From: Albidovulum litorale
Lineage (GTDB): Bacteria; Pseudomonadota; Alphaproteobacteria; Rhodobacterales; Rhodobacteraceae
Length of the DNA stretch: 64,000 nucleotides
Assembly (NCBI RefSeq): GCF_025751495.1
Contig: NZ_JAOWKZ010000001.1
Location: 255,920 to 319,919 of the forward strand
Direction: 5' to 3'
Under the pieces are notes generated by a model, which saw only the letters and a list, made by a program, of their open reading frames with translations, ran no database searches and had not been told where the DNA came from. Shown here piece by piece: positions 34,023 to 43,144 of the stretch (position 1 is its first letter; each line of letters begins with the position of its first letter). The position numbers were made by a program, and so were the translations under genes.

Positions 34023-35945
34023 TCAGTTCGCTGCCTGCCGCAGAAGATCGGTGATCCGCCGCACGCTCGCCCGCCGGTTGGCACGCTCGGCATCCTGCGT
34101 CTCGATCTTTAGGAACTGCTCTCCGTATCCCTGCACGACCATGTTTTCCGGCGGCACCGCGAAATATTCCGTCAGGGCAAGAGCCACCGATTCCGCGCGC
34201 CGGTCCGAGAGGGCAAGGTTGTAGGCCGCCGAACCCACTGCATCGGTGTGACCCTCGATCAGGAAGACCTCGCGCGGATCATCGGCGACATAGGACTGGA
34301 TCAACCGCCCGAGACGGGCGAGCGATTTCGCCTGATCCGGCCGGATTGCGGCCGAGCCTGTCTCGAACGTGATTGCGTCAAGGTCGATTACGGGGACCAG
34401 TGCCCGAACCTCGGCGATGTCGCGCACCTGCGCGAGCGAGAAGCGCCGGTCGAGAGCCGCCTGTCGCTCTAGGGCCGCACGCAGGGCATCCTCATCGGCA
34501 TCAGAGGTAAAGACCGGCTGCACGGCAGGCGGCGGCAGTTCGGAAACCACCACGGGCGCCACCATGGCGGTGTCATCGATCAGCAGCGTCTCGGTCCCGT
34601 CGACGGCCACATGGGCGCGCCTCAGCACGCGGTATTCAGCATCGCGGATCGTCACGATCTTCGACCCATCCGCCCGCGTGACCGTCGTCCGGGTCGAGCC
34701 GTCGTTGAAGGTCTCAGTCCTGACCGTCGATCCCGGTTGACGCAGAAGCGCGTTGTCATCCTTGATGATCTGATAGGAACCGTCCTCGCGCGTCACGACG
34801 ACCCGGTCGCCCGAGTTCAGTTCCACCTTTCGGTTGTTTGACAGCAGCGCACCGACCGCGACAGCACCAAGACCAAGAAGAATTGCTTTTTCTCCCTTCG
34901 AGAGACCATCATCGTCATCCTTCGCGGCGATCGCGGGTGCGGCGGCGGTCTCGTTGACCTTGTTGGCGAAATCCTCGTCTGAGGATCGAGCAGTTTCCTC
35001 AGTCACCACTTCCTCGGTGACGGTGGCCTCGGCCTCCGCATCCTCGGTGATCTCGGTCGCGGCGGCGACGGGCGCCTCGCCCGAGGCAGCATCGGGTTGG
35101 ACCGGAAGATCCGGCACAACCTCGGGTTCGGTAGTGGTCTCCGGTGTTTGCTCTGCAACGGCCGTTTCCTCCGGTGCCGACTCATCGGCTGCGCTCGCTT
35201 CCGAGGCCGGTTCCTCCGCGGTGCCGCCGGAATCGGCCGCCAGCGCCTCAGCGAGGGCCGCTTCATCCGTCACCGCTTCGCTTGCCGTGGCTTCAGTTGC
35301 GGTCGTCGTGTCTTCGGTCGCCGCTGGTTCCGCAACACCGGCTTCTGCCGCCAACGCCTCGGAAAGCGCGGTTTCGTCAGCGGAAGCCTCACCGCCCGCA
35401 TCAGCCGGCGCGGTTTCCGTCGCGACCTGTTCGCTCGGAGTTTCTTCGGCAGGGGCCACCTCTTCAGCAGAGTCAGTCTCGCCTGCTGGGACGGCGTCTT
35501 CCACAACAGCTTCGGCCGCGACCTCTTCGGTCGCGGCGGGTTCGGCATCCGTGACCTCGGCTGGTTCTGCCTCCGGCACAACCGCAGCATCCGCCAAAGC
35601 AGCCCTCTCGGCCTCTGCGCTGGCACGCATCGTGGCCAGAACATCGACCATTTCCGGCTTCACTCCCGCGGCGACGCCCTCGACGCATGGCAATTCGGCG
35701 CCATCGGCACAGATCATCGCGTCCCTCGGAACGGCAAAGGCGCCGCCCGCACAGGGCAGTTCCGCCCCGTCCTCGCAGATCATGTCCGCTGAGGGCAGTT
35801 CCGGCACACCGGTCATGCAGGGCACATCGCTGCCATCGGCACACATGAATTGCGGCACGGATGCTTCCTGCGCCCGGACCGGCAGCGGCAGGGCAAGCGA
35901 AACGCTGGTGATCAGCGCGGTGGTCGTGTTCCAGGTTCGGCGCAT
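34023..35945 (-). CDS. OmpA-family outer membrane protein with long acidic linker
   Basis: A 640-residue exported protein. A signal peptide ends at about VRAQEA. Three short repeats follow at about 33-88, each with two Cys: MCADGSDVPC, MICEDGAELPC and MICADGAELPC. Residues 100-320 are a low-complexity Ala/Glu/Thr region. A Gly-rich segment (LLGLGAVAVGALLSNNRK) and a beta-rich domain precede the C-terminal OmpA domain (about 510-640), with DAITFETGSAAIRPDQ and IEGHTDAVGSAAYNLALSDR, which binds peptidoglycan. ATG 35945 has GGGAGATTGG upstream. It lies inside the Cox accessory region but has no obvious link to it. Confidence 0.85.
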   Translation of the reverse strand: MRRTWNTTTALITSVSLALPLPVRAQEASVPQFMCADGSDVPCMTGVPELPSADMICEDGAELPCAGGAFAVPRDAMICADGAELPCVEGVAAGVKPEMVDVLATMRASAEAERAALADAAVVPEAEPAEVTDAEPAATEEVAAEAVVEDAVPAGETDSAEEVAPAEETPSEQVATETAPADAGGEASADETALSEALAAEAGVAEPAATEDTTTATEATASEAVTDEAALAEALAADSGGTAEEPASEASAADESAPEETAVAEQTPETTTEPEVVPDLPVQPDAASGEAPVAAATEITEDAEAEATVTEEVVTEETARSSDEDFANKVNETAAAPAIAAKDDDDGLSKGEKAILLGLGAVAVGALLSNNRKVELNSGDRVVVTREDGSYQIIKDDNALLRQPGSTVRTETFNDGSTRTTVTRADGSKIVTIRDAEYRVLRRAHVAVDGTETLLIDDTAMVAPVVVSELPPPAVQPVFTSDADEDALRAALERQAALDRRFSLAQVRDIAEVRALVPVIDLDAITFETGSAAIRPDQAKSLARLGRLIQSYVADDPREVFLIEGHTDAVGSAAYNLALSDRRAESVALALTEYFAVPPENMVVQGYGEQFLKIETQDAERANRRASVRRITDLLRQAAN

Positions 35946-36044
35946 GGGCCAATCTCCCACTGGTTACAATATATGTCGTGGATTAATGCACGAAGGCGGC
36001 ACCGAGTTCCCTTCACGCTCCAGCGATGAAACATGAACAGGCGT

Positions 36045-37304
36045 CTATCCGCCGATCAAGCGCATCAGACGCGCCTTTTCTCCGTTGTCGTGGGACGCCG
36101 CGATGGCCGCGCCCAGCGCCTCCAGTGAGGCAACCGAATGGCCGGCGCGGAAACTGTCGACATGGGGCAGCATGGCCGCAATGCCCCGCGCCTTCGGAAC
36201 GAACCCATCCCAGCGCAGCAAGGGGTTGACCCAGATCAGGCGGCGGGCCGAGAGGTGCAGCCGTTCCGTTTCCCGCGCGAGATCGGCAGCAGGGTCGCGG
36301 TCGAGCCCGTCGGAGATCAGAAGCACGACCGCCCCCTGCCCCATCACCCGGCGCGACCAGTCGCGGTTGAATTCATGCAGGCAGGCGCCGATCCTTGTGC
36401 CACCCTGCCAGTCCTGCGCCTCGGCACCGGCGGCGGCGAGGGCCGCATCAACATCGCGCTTGGCCAGATGCCGGGTGATGTTGGTCAGCCGCGTGCCGAA
36501 GGTGAAGGCATGCACCTTCGCCCATCCCGCGCCTTTCCGGTTTGCCACGGCGTGAAGGAAATGCAGCACCATACGACTGTAGTTCGACATGGAGCCAGAG
36601 ATGTCGCACAGGACCACCAGATTGGGCCAGCGTTCACGCCTTGCCTTCATCGACAGGTCACGGAACTCGCCACCACGGCGGATCGCCGCGCGCATGGTCC
36701 GCCGCCAGTCGGCCAGCGCCCCCGGCATGGCAGGCCGCGTGCGGCGCGAGGCGAGAGGTTTCACCGGCAGCGACAGCCGCGCGATCATGCGCTTCGCCTC
36801 GGCAATCTCGGCCACCGACATCTGTTCGAAGTCGAGCGTTTTCAAACGTTCCTCGGCCGATGCGGTCGCGGTGGCGTCAATCTCGATCTCCGTCTCGCCG
36901 TCGTCTTCGCGCGAAACTTCGGGCAGATCACGGTGGGCGCCATCCAGCAAAGCCTCGGCCGCGCGTTTTTCGGCCGGTCTAGCAAGCCGCTCCTCCTGTA
37001 CGCCGTGGATGGCGGGCAGCATCAGGCTCATCATGTGTTCCAGATAACGCGGATCGCGCCAGTAGAGCCGGAAGACCTGGGCAAAAACCGCGCGATCTTC
37101 GGGGCGCGAGACGAAAGAGGCGTGAAGAACCCAGTAGAAGTCCTGTCGGTCGGTAAACCCGGCCGCCTCAACCGCGCGGATCGCGTCGACCACACGGCCG
37201 GGGCCGACCTTCAGCCCCGCCTTGCGGAGCGCCCGGGCGAAATGGGTGATATTGGCGGCAAGTTTGCCGTCCTCGGGGATATCGAGCGGCAATGCCTCAG
37301 CCAT
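36045..37304 (-). CDS. coxE: CoxE-like VWA domain protein
   Basis: A 419-residue protein with a C-terminal von Willebrand A domain (about 225-400). The MIDAS motif is CDISGSMS, with TRIGACL and LLISDGLD completing it. The N-terminal half is the helical region typical of CoxE. With a MoxR-type ATPase (CoxD) it forms a chaperone pair that matures the Cu/Mo or Mo-sulfo centre of Cox-type enzymes. ATG 37304 is selected over an earlier Met because the homologous start is near LDIPEDGKLA. It lies 72 bases after the ATPase gene. Confidence 0.88.
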   Translation of the reverse strand: MAEALPLDIPEDGKLAANITHFARALRKAGLKVGPGRVVDAIRAVEAAGFTDRQDFYWVLHASFVSRPEDRAVFAQVFRLYWRDPRYLEHMMSLMLPAIHGVQEERLARPAEKRAAEALLDGAHRDLPEVSREDDGETEIEIDATATASAEERLKTLDFEQMSVAEIAEAKRMIARLSLPVKPLASRRTRPAMPGALADWRRTMRAAIRRGGEFRDLSMKARRERWPNLVVLCDISGSMSNYSRMVLHFLHAVANRKGAGWAKVHAFTFGTRLTNITRHLAKRDVDAALAAAGAEAQDWQGGTRIGACLHEFNRDWSRRVMGQGAVVLLISDGLDRDPAADLARETERLHLSARRLIWVNPLLRWDGFVPKARGIAAMLPHVDSFRAGHSVASLEALGAAIAASHDNGEKARLMRLIGG

Positions 37305-37315
37305 ATGTCGGCACA

Positions 37316-37332
37316 CGGGGGCGCTGCCCCCG
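37316..37332 (-). terminator. Hairpin between coxD-like and coxE-like genes
   Basis: CGGGGGC (37316-37322) and GCCCCCG (37326-37332) pair around GCT, just upstream of the coxE-like start. With no U tract it may trim or attenuate the transcript rather than end it. Confidence 0.4.
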
Positions 37333-37339
37333 CACTCCC

Positions 37340-37360
37340 GGAGTATTTCCAGACAGAAAG
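37340..37360 (-). repeat. Recurrent intergenic motif, copy 3 (minus)
   Basis: On the minus strand CTTTCTGTCTGGAAATACTCC, 16 bases after the stop of the MoxR-type gene and 7 bases before the GC hairpin. Confidence 0.5.
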
Positions 37361-37376
37361 TGGACCGAGTGGCACA

Positions 37377-38291
37377 TCACTGCGCCGGAGTGAGCTCAGC
37401 GCGGACCTCGTCCAACAGTTTCTTCGCGGGAGATCCGGCGATTTTCTGGATGTCGTCCTGATATTTCAGGATCGCGCCAAGCGTATCGGCGATGACCTCA
37501 GGGCTGAGAGCGATCACGTCGAGCGCGAGCAGGCATTTCGCCCAGTCGATCGTTTCCGCCACGCCGGGTTTCTTGAACAGATCCTCGCCGCGCAGTTTTT
37601 GCACGAAGGCCACCACTTCGCGGCTGAGTGTTTCGGTGGCTTCCGGTGCACGGGCATGGACGATCTCCATTTCACGGCCGAAATCTGGATAGTCGACCCA
37701 GTGATAAAGACAGCGCCGTTTCAATGCGTCATGCACTTCGCGCGTGCGGTTGGATGTGAGGATGACGATGGGCGGTTCGGGCGCATGAATCGTGCCGAGT
37801 TCGGGGACCGTGACCTGAAAATCCGAGAGCGCCTCCAGCAGGAATGCTTCGAAAGGTTCATCGGTGCGGTCCAGTTCGTCAATGAGCAGGACTGGCGCGC
37901 CGCCCCGCTGGGGCCGCATCGCCGCCAGAAGCGGGCGTTCGATCAGATAGTCCTCGGTAAAAAGCTCTGCCCGGAGTGCATCGCGGTCGGCGGTTCCCCC
38001 GGCCTCGGCGGTACGGATCGCGATCATCTGGGCGGCGAAGTTCCAGTCGCAGACGGCCGAGGCGGCATCGAGCCCTTCGTAGCATTGCAGCCTGATCAGG
38101 CGCCGCCCAAGCCCTGAGGCGATGGCCTTGGCGATCTCGGTCTTGCCGACCCCCGCCTCACCTTCCAGAAAGAGCGGCCGCCCAAGTTTAAGCGCCAGGA
38201 ATACGACAGTAGCGAGCGGACGGGCGGCGATGTAGTCCTGCCCGGCAAGCAGGGTTTCGACGTCATCGATGGTTGCTGGGATGGCAGTCAC
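37377..38291 (-). CDS. coxD: MoxR-family AAA+ ATPase, CoxD-like
   Basis: A 304-residue AAA+ protein. Walker A is GEAGVGKTEIA, Walker B LLIDELDR, followed by an intact sensor region around VILTSNRTREV. It uses ATP to remodel the Mo enzyme active site with the VWA partner encoded next. It starts with GTG at 38291, preceded by AAGGAG at 6 bases; the open frame upstream reaches into the divergent lysE region and is rejected. Confidence 0.9.
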   Translation of the reverse strand: MTAIPATIDDVETLLAGQDYIAARPLATVVFLALKLGRPLFLEGEAGVGKTEIAKAIASGLGRRLIRLQCYEGLDAASAVCDWNFAAQMIAIRTAEAGGTADRDALRAELFTEDYLIERPLLAAMRPQRGGAPVLLIDELDRTDEPFEAFLLEALSDFQVTVPELGTIHAPEPPIVILTSNRTREVHDALKRRCLYHWVDYPDFGREMEIVHARAPEATETLSREVVAFVQKLRGEDLFKKPGVAETIDWAKCLLALDVIALSPEVIADTLGAILKYQDDIQKIAGSPAKKLLDEVRAELTPAQ

Positions 38292-38460
38292 AACGGGCTC
38301 CTTTACGGCGCGACCATGCTGGTGGGCCTCGGGAGCGCGGTCAAGGGGCGACCTAGGGTGGGGAAGTGCGACCAATAGACCGCAAAGGATCCGGCGGCAA
38401 TTGACAGTTTGGCGGCGGCATGGCTCGGTGCAGTCACAGACGCCAGGCGGGAGAACGTGC

Positions 38461-39084
38461 ATGTCGATCGAATTGTGGCTGACCTTCGTGGCGGCGTCGT
38501 CGGTTCTGCTGATCATCCCCGGACCGACCATCATGCTGGTCCTGACCTATGCGTTGACGCAGGGGCGCCGGGTGGCGCTGGCCACTGTCGCAGGCGTGGC
38601 ACTGGGCGATTTCGTCGCGATGAGTGCTTCCCTCGCCGGTCTTGGCGCTCTCGTGCTGGCTTCGGCCACGCTCTTCACGGTGCTGAAATGGATTGGCGCA
38701 GCGTATCTGGTCTGGCTCGGCATCAAGCTTTGGCGCACCCGTCCGACCGGAGGGCTTGGCATCGACACGAAGGCCGAACTGCCCGCGCGTGGCGTCTTTG
38801 GCCATGCGGCCGCTGTCACGGCGCTCAACCCCAAATCCATCGCCTTCTTCATCGCCTTTGTTCCGCAGTTCTTGCGCCCCGAAGCCGCCCTTGCCCCTCA
38901 GTTCGCGATCCTTATCGCGACTTTCGTAACGCTCGCAGCGCTTAACGCGCTGGCCTATGCGCTGCTGGCCGACCGGATGCGGGCCCGGATCAGGCGGCCT
39001 GAAACGCGGCTCTGGCTGAACCGAGGGGGCGGCACGGCCCTGATCGGGATGGGTGTACTGACAGCCGCCCTGCGCCGGGCCTGA
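38461..39084 (+). CDS. LysE/RhtB-family amino-acid exporter
   Basis: A 207-residue membrane protein with six predicted helices. The hallmark PGPTIMLVLTYALTQGRR lies at about 20-37, and the central ALNPKSIAFFIAFVPQF at about 120-136. It exports an amino acid or derivative; specificity cannot be told. ATG 38461 has GGGAGAACGTGC upstream. An MFS gene begins 2 bases after its stop, suggesting an exporter operon. Confidence 0.9.
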   Translation: MSIELWLTFVAASSVLLIIPGPTIMLVLTYALTQGRRVALATVAGVALGDFVAMSASLAGLGALVLASATLFTVLKWIGAAYLVWLGIKLWRTRPTGGLGIDTKAELPARGVFGHAAAVTALNPKSIAFFIAFVPQFLRPEAALAPQFAILIATFVTLAALNALAYALLADRMRARIRRPETRLWLNRGGGTALIGMGVLTAALRRA

Positions 39085-39085
39085 C

Positions 39086-40327
39086 ATGGATTTCTTAGCC
39101 CCCCTCGCTCACAAGGGCTTTGCCCGGCTTTTCGCGGCACAGGTGACCGCACTGCTCGGCACTGGTCTTCTGACCATCGCGCTGGCGCTTCTGGCCTATG
39201 ATCTCGCCGGTGCGCAGGGCGGGCTGGTCCTTGGTTTCGCACTGACGCTCAAGATGGTGGCCTATGTAACGCTGGCACCGGTGGCGAATGCCGTCCTTGG
39301 CGGGTTGCCGAGACGCGAATTGCTTGTGGCGCTCGATGTGATCCGGGCGGGCGTGGCGCTTATCCTGCCCTTCGTCACCGAGATCTGGCAGATCTACGCC
39401 CTCGTATTTGTGTTGCAGGCCGCATCGGCGGCATTCACGCCCACATTTCAAGCCACCATTCCCGACATCCTGCCAGATGAACGGACGTATACCCGCGCCC
39501 TTTCGCTGTCTCGGCTGGCGCAGGATGTCGAAAACATCGCAAGCCCGGCGCTGGCTGCAGTGCTTCTGATGCTCGTCGCGAGCAACACGCTTTTCTTCGG
39601 TACCGCACTCGGCTTTCTCGGCTCCGCCGCGCTCGTCTGGTGGGCGAACCCGCCGCGCCCTGCCAAACGGGCCGAGGCCAGCACCCAGCGGCGGATCTTC
39701 ACCGGGATAGAGACATATCTTGCCACGCCACGCCTGCGCGGGCTTCTGGCGCTCACGCTTGCGGCAGCGGCGGGCGGCGCGATGATGATCGTCAATACCG
39801 CCGTGATCGTGGGGGACCTGTTCGGGCGCGGCAAGGCCGACGTCGCCCTCGCGATGGCGGTGTTCGGGGCCGGATCGGCACTGGCGGCGATCGTGCTGCC
39901 GCGTGTGCTGGACCAGCTTCCCGACCGGCCGGTCATGCTGGCCGGCGCGGGCGGGCTTTCGGCAGCGTTGATTTTCGGGGCTATCGTCCTCGCACTTGCC
40001 CCCGCCTTCGGGCCCGACACGTGGGGCCTTTACATGATCTGGATGGCAGCGAGCGGTTTTCTCTATTCAGCAATCCTCACACCGACCGGTCGGCTTCTTC
40101 GCCGCTCGGCAGAGGCACCGGAACGGCCTGCGCTCTTTGCCGCGCATTTCGCCCTGTCCCATGGTTGCTGGCTGATCACCTATCCGCTTGCCGGTTGGCT
40201 GGGTGCCTGGGCCGGGATGACGACGGCATCGGTCATGCTGGGCTTGCTGGCGGCGGGCGCAGTACTGGCCGCGAAGAGCCTCTGGCCACGGATCTCGGCA
40301 ACGGCGGACATCTCAGAAGACGTTTGA
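39086..40327 (+). CDS. Major facilitator superfamily transporter
   Basis: A 413-residue membrane protein with about 12 helices. The early motif LLAYDLAGAQGGLVLGFALTLK and GGLPRRELLVALDVIRAG (loop 2-3) place it in the drug/siderophore exporter branch. LSRLAQDVENIASPALAAVLL lies in the middle. The substrate is unknown. It starts 2 bases after lysE and ends before a hairpin at 40344. Confidence 0.88.
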   Translation: MDFLAPLAHKGFARLFAAQVTALLGTGLLTIALALLAYDLAGAQGGLVLGFALTLKMVAYVTLAPVANAVLGGLPRRELLVALDVIRAGVALILPFVTEIWQIYALVFVLQAASAAFTPTFQATIPDILPDERTYTRALSLSRLAQDVENIASPALAAVLLMLVASNTLFFGTALGFLGSAALVWWANPPRPAKRAEASTQRRIFTGIETYLATPRLRGLLALTLAAAAGGAMMIVNTAVIVGDLFGRGKADVALAMAVFGAGSALAAIVLPRVLDQLPDRPVMLAGAGGLSAALIFGAIVLALAPAFGPDTWGLYMIWMAASGFLYSAILTPTGRLLRRSAEAPERPALFAAHFALSHGCWLITYPLAGWLGAWAGMTTASVMLGLLAAGAVLAAKSLWPRISATADISEDV

Positions 40328-40343
40328 TCACAACCTCCTTAAA

Positions 40344-40362
40344 GCTCTCCTTATAAGAGAGC
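40344..40362 (+). terminator. Hairpin after the MFS gene
   Basis: GCTCTC (40344-40349) and GAGAGC (40357-40362) enclose CTTATAA. It lies 17 bases past the stop and lacks a clear U tract. Confidence 0.5.
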
Positions 40363-40654
40363 GGCTAACGCACGCAATCTACGTAAAATTGATCGAAATT
40401 TCTCGGCTGAATACGCAGGCAAGATGGTCACCGATTCTTTTTCGGCACCACGTAACAGCCAGACGACCAGAACGGACGGGAAACAGATTCAAAACGCATC
40501 GCCAAATTACCGCGGCCGCAGAAACAGTCATTCAGAAAATTATTAACAAAATCAGCGTTTCCCTTACGTAAATCTTGCCTGAAAAGCCGTTCGGCTCCCA
40601 TATCGAATCATTGGTGGGGTGACTGTAGTGGCTTTTCCTAGTGACGGAACTCAT
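40363..40654. other. Intergenic DNA, AT-rich
   Basis: Nearly 300 bases between the MFS hairpin and the next gene. It is AT-rich around 40535-40575, where a promoter is expected, but I see no clear hexamer pair. No reading frame here looks coding and no RNA gene is evident. Confidence 0.4.
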
Positions 40655-41596
40655 ATGAGTGATTCCCGGTCCGAGTCGCATGCCGACTGGGTTGGACGGT
40701 TGCGCACTCTTGGTGAAGGGGCCGGTTTTTTTAAAAAACTCGGCGCCTCTCACGCCGCCATATTCACGGATAACGGCCCGACGCTCTTAGTGACATTTGA
40801 AACGATCACCGACATTAACCGGCTGAACGCCGACCAATTGCCGCTTGGTTATCACGTCGCGCGCGATCGCGGTTGGTCACATCTGTGCATCGTCGCCAAA
40901 AGCGATACCTGGTATCGCGACCCCTCTGTCTTCGCGCTGTTTGATCGACTGGATGACGGCGATTTCTTTGATCAGTTCGATGACGTCGTCTTTTACGGCG
41001 CTGGAATGGCCGGGTATGCGGCGGCGGCATTTTCTGTCGTAGCACCTGGCGCTGTCGTCATCGCGGTGCAGCCTCAGGCGACACTCGATCCGCGTGTTGC
41101 CGGCTGGGATCCGCGGTTTCCGCATATGTGGCGCACATCCTTCACCGACCGTTACGGATTTGCGCCGAACATGATCGAGGGCGCGGCCGCAGTCTTTGTC
41201 ATCTACGACCCGGAACAGAACCTCGATGCGATGCATGCGGCCCTCTTCGTGCGTCCGCATGTCACGCTGCTGCCCTGCCGAAACCTTGGTCGCGATATCG
41301 GACAGTCGCTGGTCGAGATGCGGATTCTACCCTCGGTCCTCGCGGCGGCGGCGACCAGAAGCTTTGACGAGCGCCTGTTCCGTATCTTCTACCGGGCGCG
41401 CCGCAACTACCGGCCCTATCTGGAGAACCTCTTCCGCAAGCTGACTGCCGATGGACGCATCTACCTTGCGGCGTTGCTGAGCCGCAACGCAGCCATCCGG
41501 CTGAACTCCCCCGAATTCCGGTCCCGGTCGGCGCAACTGGAACAGGATCTTGCGGTCGCGGGCCTGCGTCTGCCCGCGCCCCATGTCAACAAGTAA
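40655..41596 (+). CDS. Alpha/beta-hydrolase-like protein lacking the nucleophile
   Basis: A 313-residue soluble protein. VVFYGAGMAGYAAAAFSVVAPG has the shape of a hydrolase nucleophile elbow, GxSxG, but the Ser position holds Gly. This family is common in Rhodobacteraceae and has at times been labelled phosphoadenosine phosphosulfate reductase; nothing in it supports that name, as there is no cysteine motif. GWSHLCIVAKSDTWYRD and DRYGFAPNMIEGAA are other likely conserved blocks. Start uncertain: ATG 40655 (GGAA upstream) or GTG 40619. Function unknown. Confidence 0.6.
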   Translation: MSDSRSESHADWVGRLRTLGEGAGFFKKLGASHAAIFTDNGPTLLVTFETITDINRLNADQLPLGYHVARDRGWSHLCIVAKSDTWYRDPSVFALFDRLDDGDFFDQFDDVVFYGAGMAGYAAAAFSVVAPGAVVIAVQPQATLDPRVAGWDPRFPHMWRTSFTDRYGFAPNMIEGAAAVFVIYDPEQNLDAMHAALFVRPHVTLLPCRNLGRDIGQSLVEMRILPSVLAAAATRSFDERLFRIFYRARRNYRPYLENLFRKLTADGRIYLAALLSRNAAIRLNSPEFRSRSAQLEQDLAVAGLRLPAPHVNK

Positions 41597-41623
41597 CCGG
41601 TGTCAACAAGTAACCGGTTCTCG

Positions 41624-41926
41624 TCAGCACCGGTAGGCGACCGCGTGGAGTTGATATATCTCGGCTCCAGGCGATACCGGGTCAAAGACGACGGTGTTCG
41701 CCCCGGCCTCGCGCGCATCGGCCAGGATGCGGTTGCGCGCATATTTGACTGCCGGACCGGCCAGCACACCATAGGCGCCGGGTGTAGACCGGATGTCCGA
41801 GACATAGGTGCAGGATGCGACCTCTGCCGGTGTCGCCTCGCGCACACCCGACACGCCGGTAAAGCCGGGGTCCTGTGTGCAGGCCACCAGCGGCATCAGA
41901 AAAACAAGCGGAACGATGGATTTCAT
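41624..41926 (-). CDS. Small lipoprotein
   Basis: A 100-residue lipoprotein. The signal peptide ends in a lipobox LVAC (Cys16), so it is anchored by its N-terminus. The mature part has Cys at CTYVSDIRS and at the very C-terminus (AYRC), probably forming a disulfide. AREAGANTVVFD is typical of small DUF4156-like envelope lipoproteins. It converges on the hydrolase-like gene with 27 bases between. Role unknown. Confidence 0.7.
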   Translation of the reverse strand: MKSIVPLVFLMPLVACTQDPGFTGVSGVREATPAEVASCTYVSDIRSTPGAYGVLAGPAVKYARNRILADAREAGANTVVFDPVSPGAEIYQLHAVAYRC

Positions 41927-42049
41927 GGCTGCGCCTCAATACCAGGCATCATTCTGTGCCCCTGCCATCGCAGTCTGCGCCATGACATGACAGGGCGCAA
42001 CTGCCCACGATGCACCCGCCCCTTCTATCGGCGAAAAGTCTCCTGCCGG

Positions 42050-42910
42050 TCAGGCGGGAGACACTGCGCGCCGGTACAGGTGCCACGTCGCATGGCCGAG
42101 AATGGGCAACACGACGGCAAGACCCAGAAGCAGGGGAATGGAACCAAGAACCAGCATCCCCGCAACAATGCCGCCCCAGACCGCGACCGTGACTGGGTTC
42201 TTTCTCGCAACTTCGACCGATGTCACAACCGCGACCGGCAGCCCGACCGGACGGTCGATGAGCAGGGGAAACGAGACGACGCTCGTCGCAAGCACGAGAA
42301 GCGCGAAGAGAAACCCGATCGGCAGGCCAAGCGCAATCATCGCCCAGCCGGGACCGGTGGTCAGGACCTCGGACAGGAAGGTGCCCGCCGAGGCCGGAAT
42401 GTCCGGGCCCATCGTCATCTGGAAGATGAAATAGGCGGTCAGCATCCACATAAAGAAGACAAAGAAATGCGCGATGCCCAACACGAGGATCGCCCCGAAA
42501 CGTGGGGATTGCAGTACGGCAAACCCATCGGACCAACTCGTCGGCCGTCCGGCTTCCCGCTGGCGGCTCATCTCGTAAAGCCCGACTGCCGCGGCAGGTC
42601 CGACCAGTGCGAATCCCGAGACCAGCGGAAAGATCAGCGGCAGCATGCTGTTGTGAAACGCCGCCCAGATCAGGCAGGCCCCGATGATCGGATACAAAAG
42701 GCAGGCACCGATGACATCGGTGCGCAGCGCGGCAAAGTCCGACACGCCCTGCCGCAACGCTGCGCGGATATCCTCGACACCGATGGTCTGCACCTGAGGC
42801 GCGGCGGCATGCGCCCCGCCCAGTTCACGCGCCACCTCGCCGATGTCATGCCCTGCTGCACCAAGAATGCGCGTCCCCCAGGACAAGGGGTTTCCAATCG
42901 TCTTGGTCAT
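42050..42910 (-). CDS. DUF2189 membrane protein
   Basis: A 286-residue integral membrane protein of the DUF2189 family, about six helices. A soluble N-terminus (1-68) with TIGVEDIRAALRQGVSDF leads to LRTDVIGACLLYPIIGACL and later helices including FFVFFMWMLTAYFIF. The family has no known activity. It stands alone, 234 bases from the divergent pyrC. Confidence 0.8.
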   Translation of the reverse strand: MTKTIGNPLSWGTRILGAAGHDIGEVARELGGAHAAAPQVQTIGVEDIRAALRQGVSDFAALRTDVIGACLLYPIIGACLIWAAFHNSMLPLIFPLVSGFALVGPAAAVGLYEMSRQREAGRPTSWSDGFAVLQSPRFGAILVLGIAHFFVFFMWMLTAYFIFQMTMGPDIPASAGTFLSEVLTTGPGWAMIALGLPIGFLFALLVLATSVVSFPLLIDRPVGLPVAVVTSVEVARKNPVTVAVWGGIVAGMLVLGSIPLLLGLAVVLPILGHATWHLYRRAVSPA

Positions 42911-43144
42911 GGCCGTTCCTCCGCGTTGCCATCGGGCAGCGCCAGTCGGTCGCCGAAGCGCGTCAGCCTCGCCCCGGACAACCGGGCGGCACCGACACGA
43001 TCAGTATATCACGGCCTGCCCCACCAACCGCACAACTTTCGGAGAGCGTGTCGTGCGCCTCTCCATCCCGCAAACGTCAAGAATCTGCGGCGCGCCCGTA
43101 TCGAGATGGTGGAAACCGGCCGCATGACAGTGTAGGGGCAGGCC

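Noticed and set aside
36138-38117. A 659-codon plus-strand frame opposite the MoxR and VWA genes
   Set aside because: It spans both genes and their gap, so it is a composition effect.
41600-43135. A 511-codon plus-strand frame opposite the lipoprotein and DUF2189 genes
   Set aside because: The lipoprotein has a lipobox and DUF2189 has clear helices; the opposite frame has neither domains nor a start signal.
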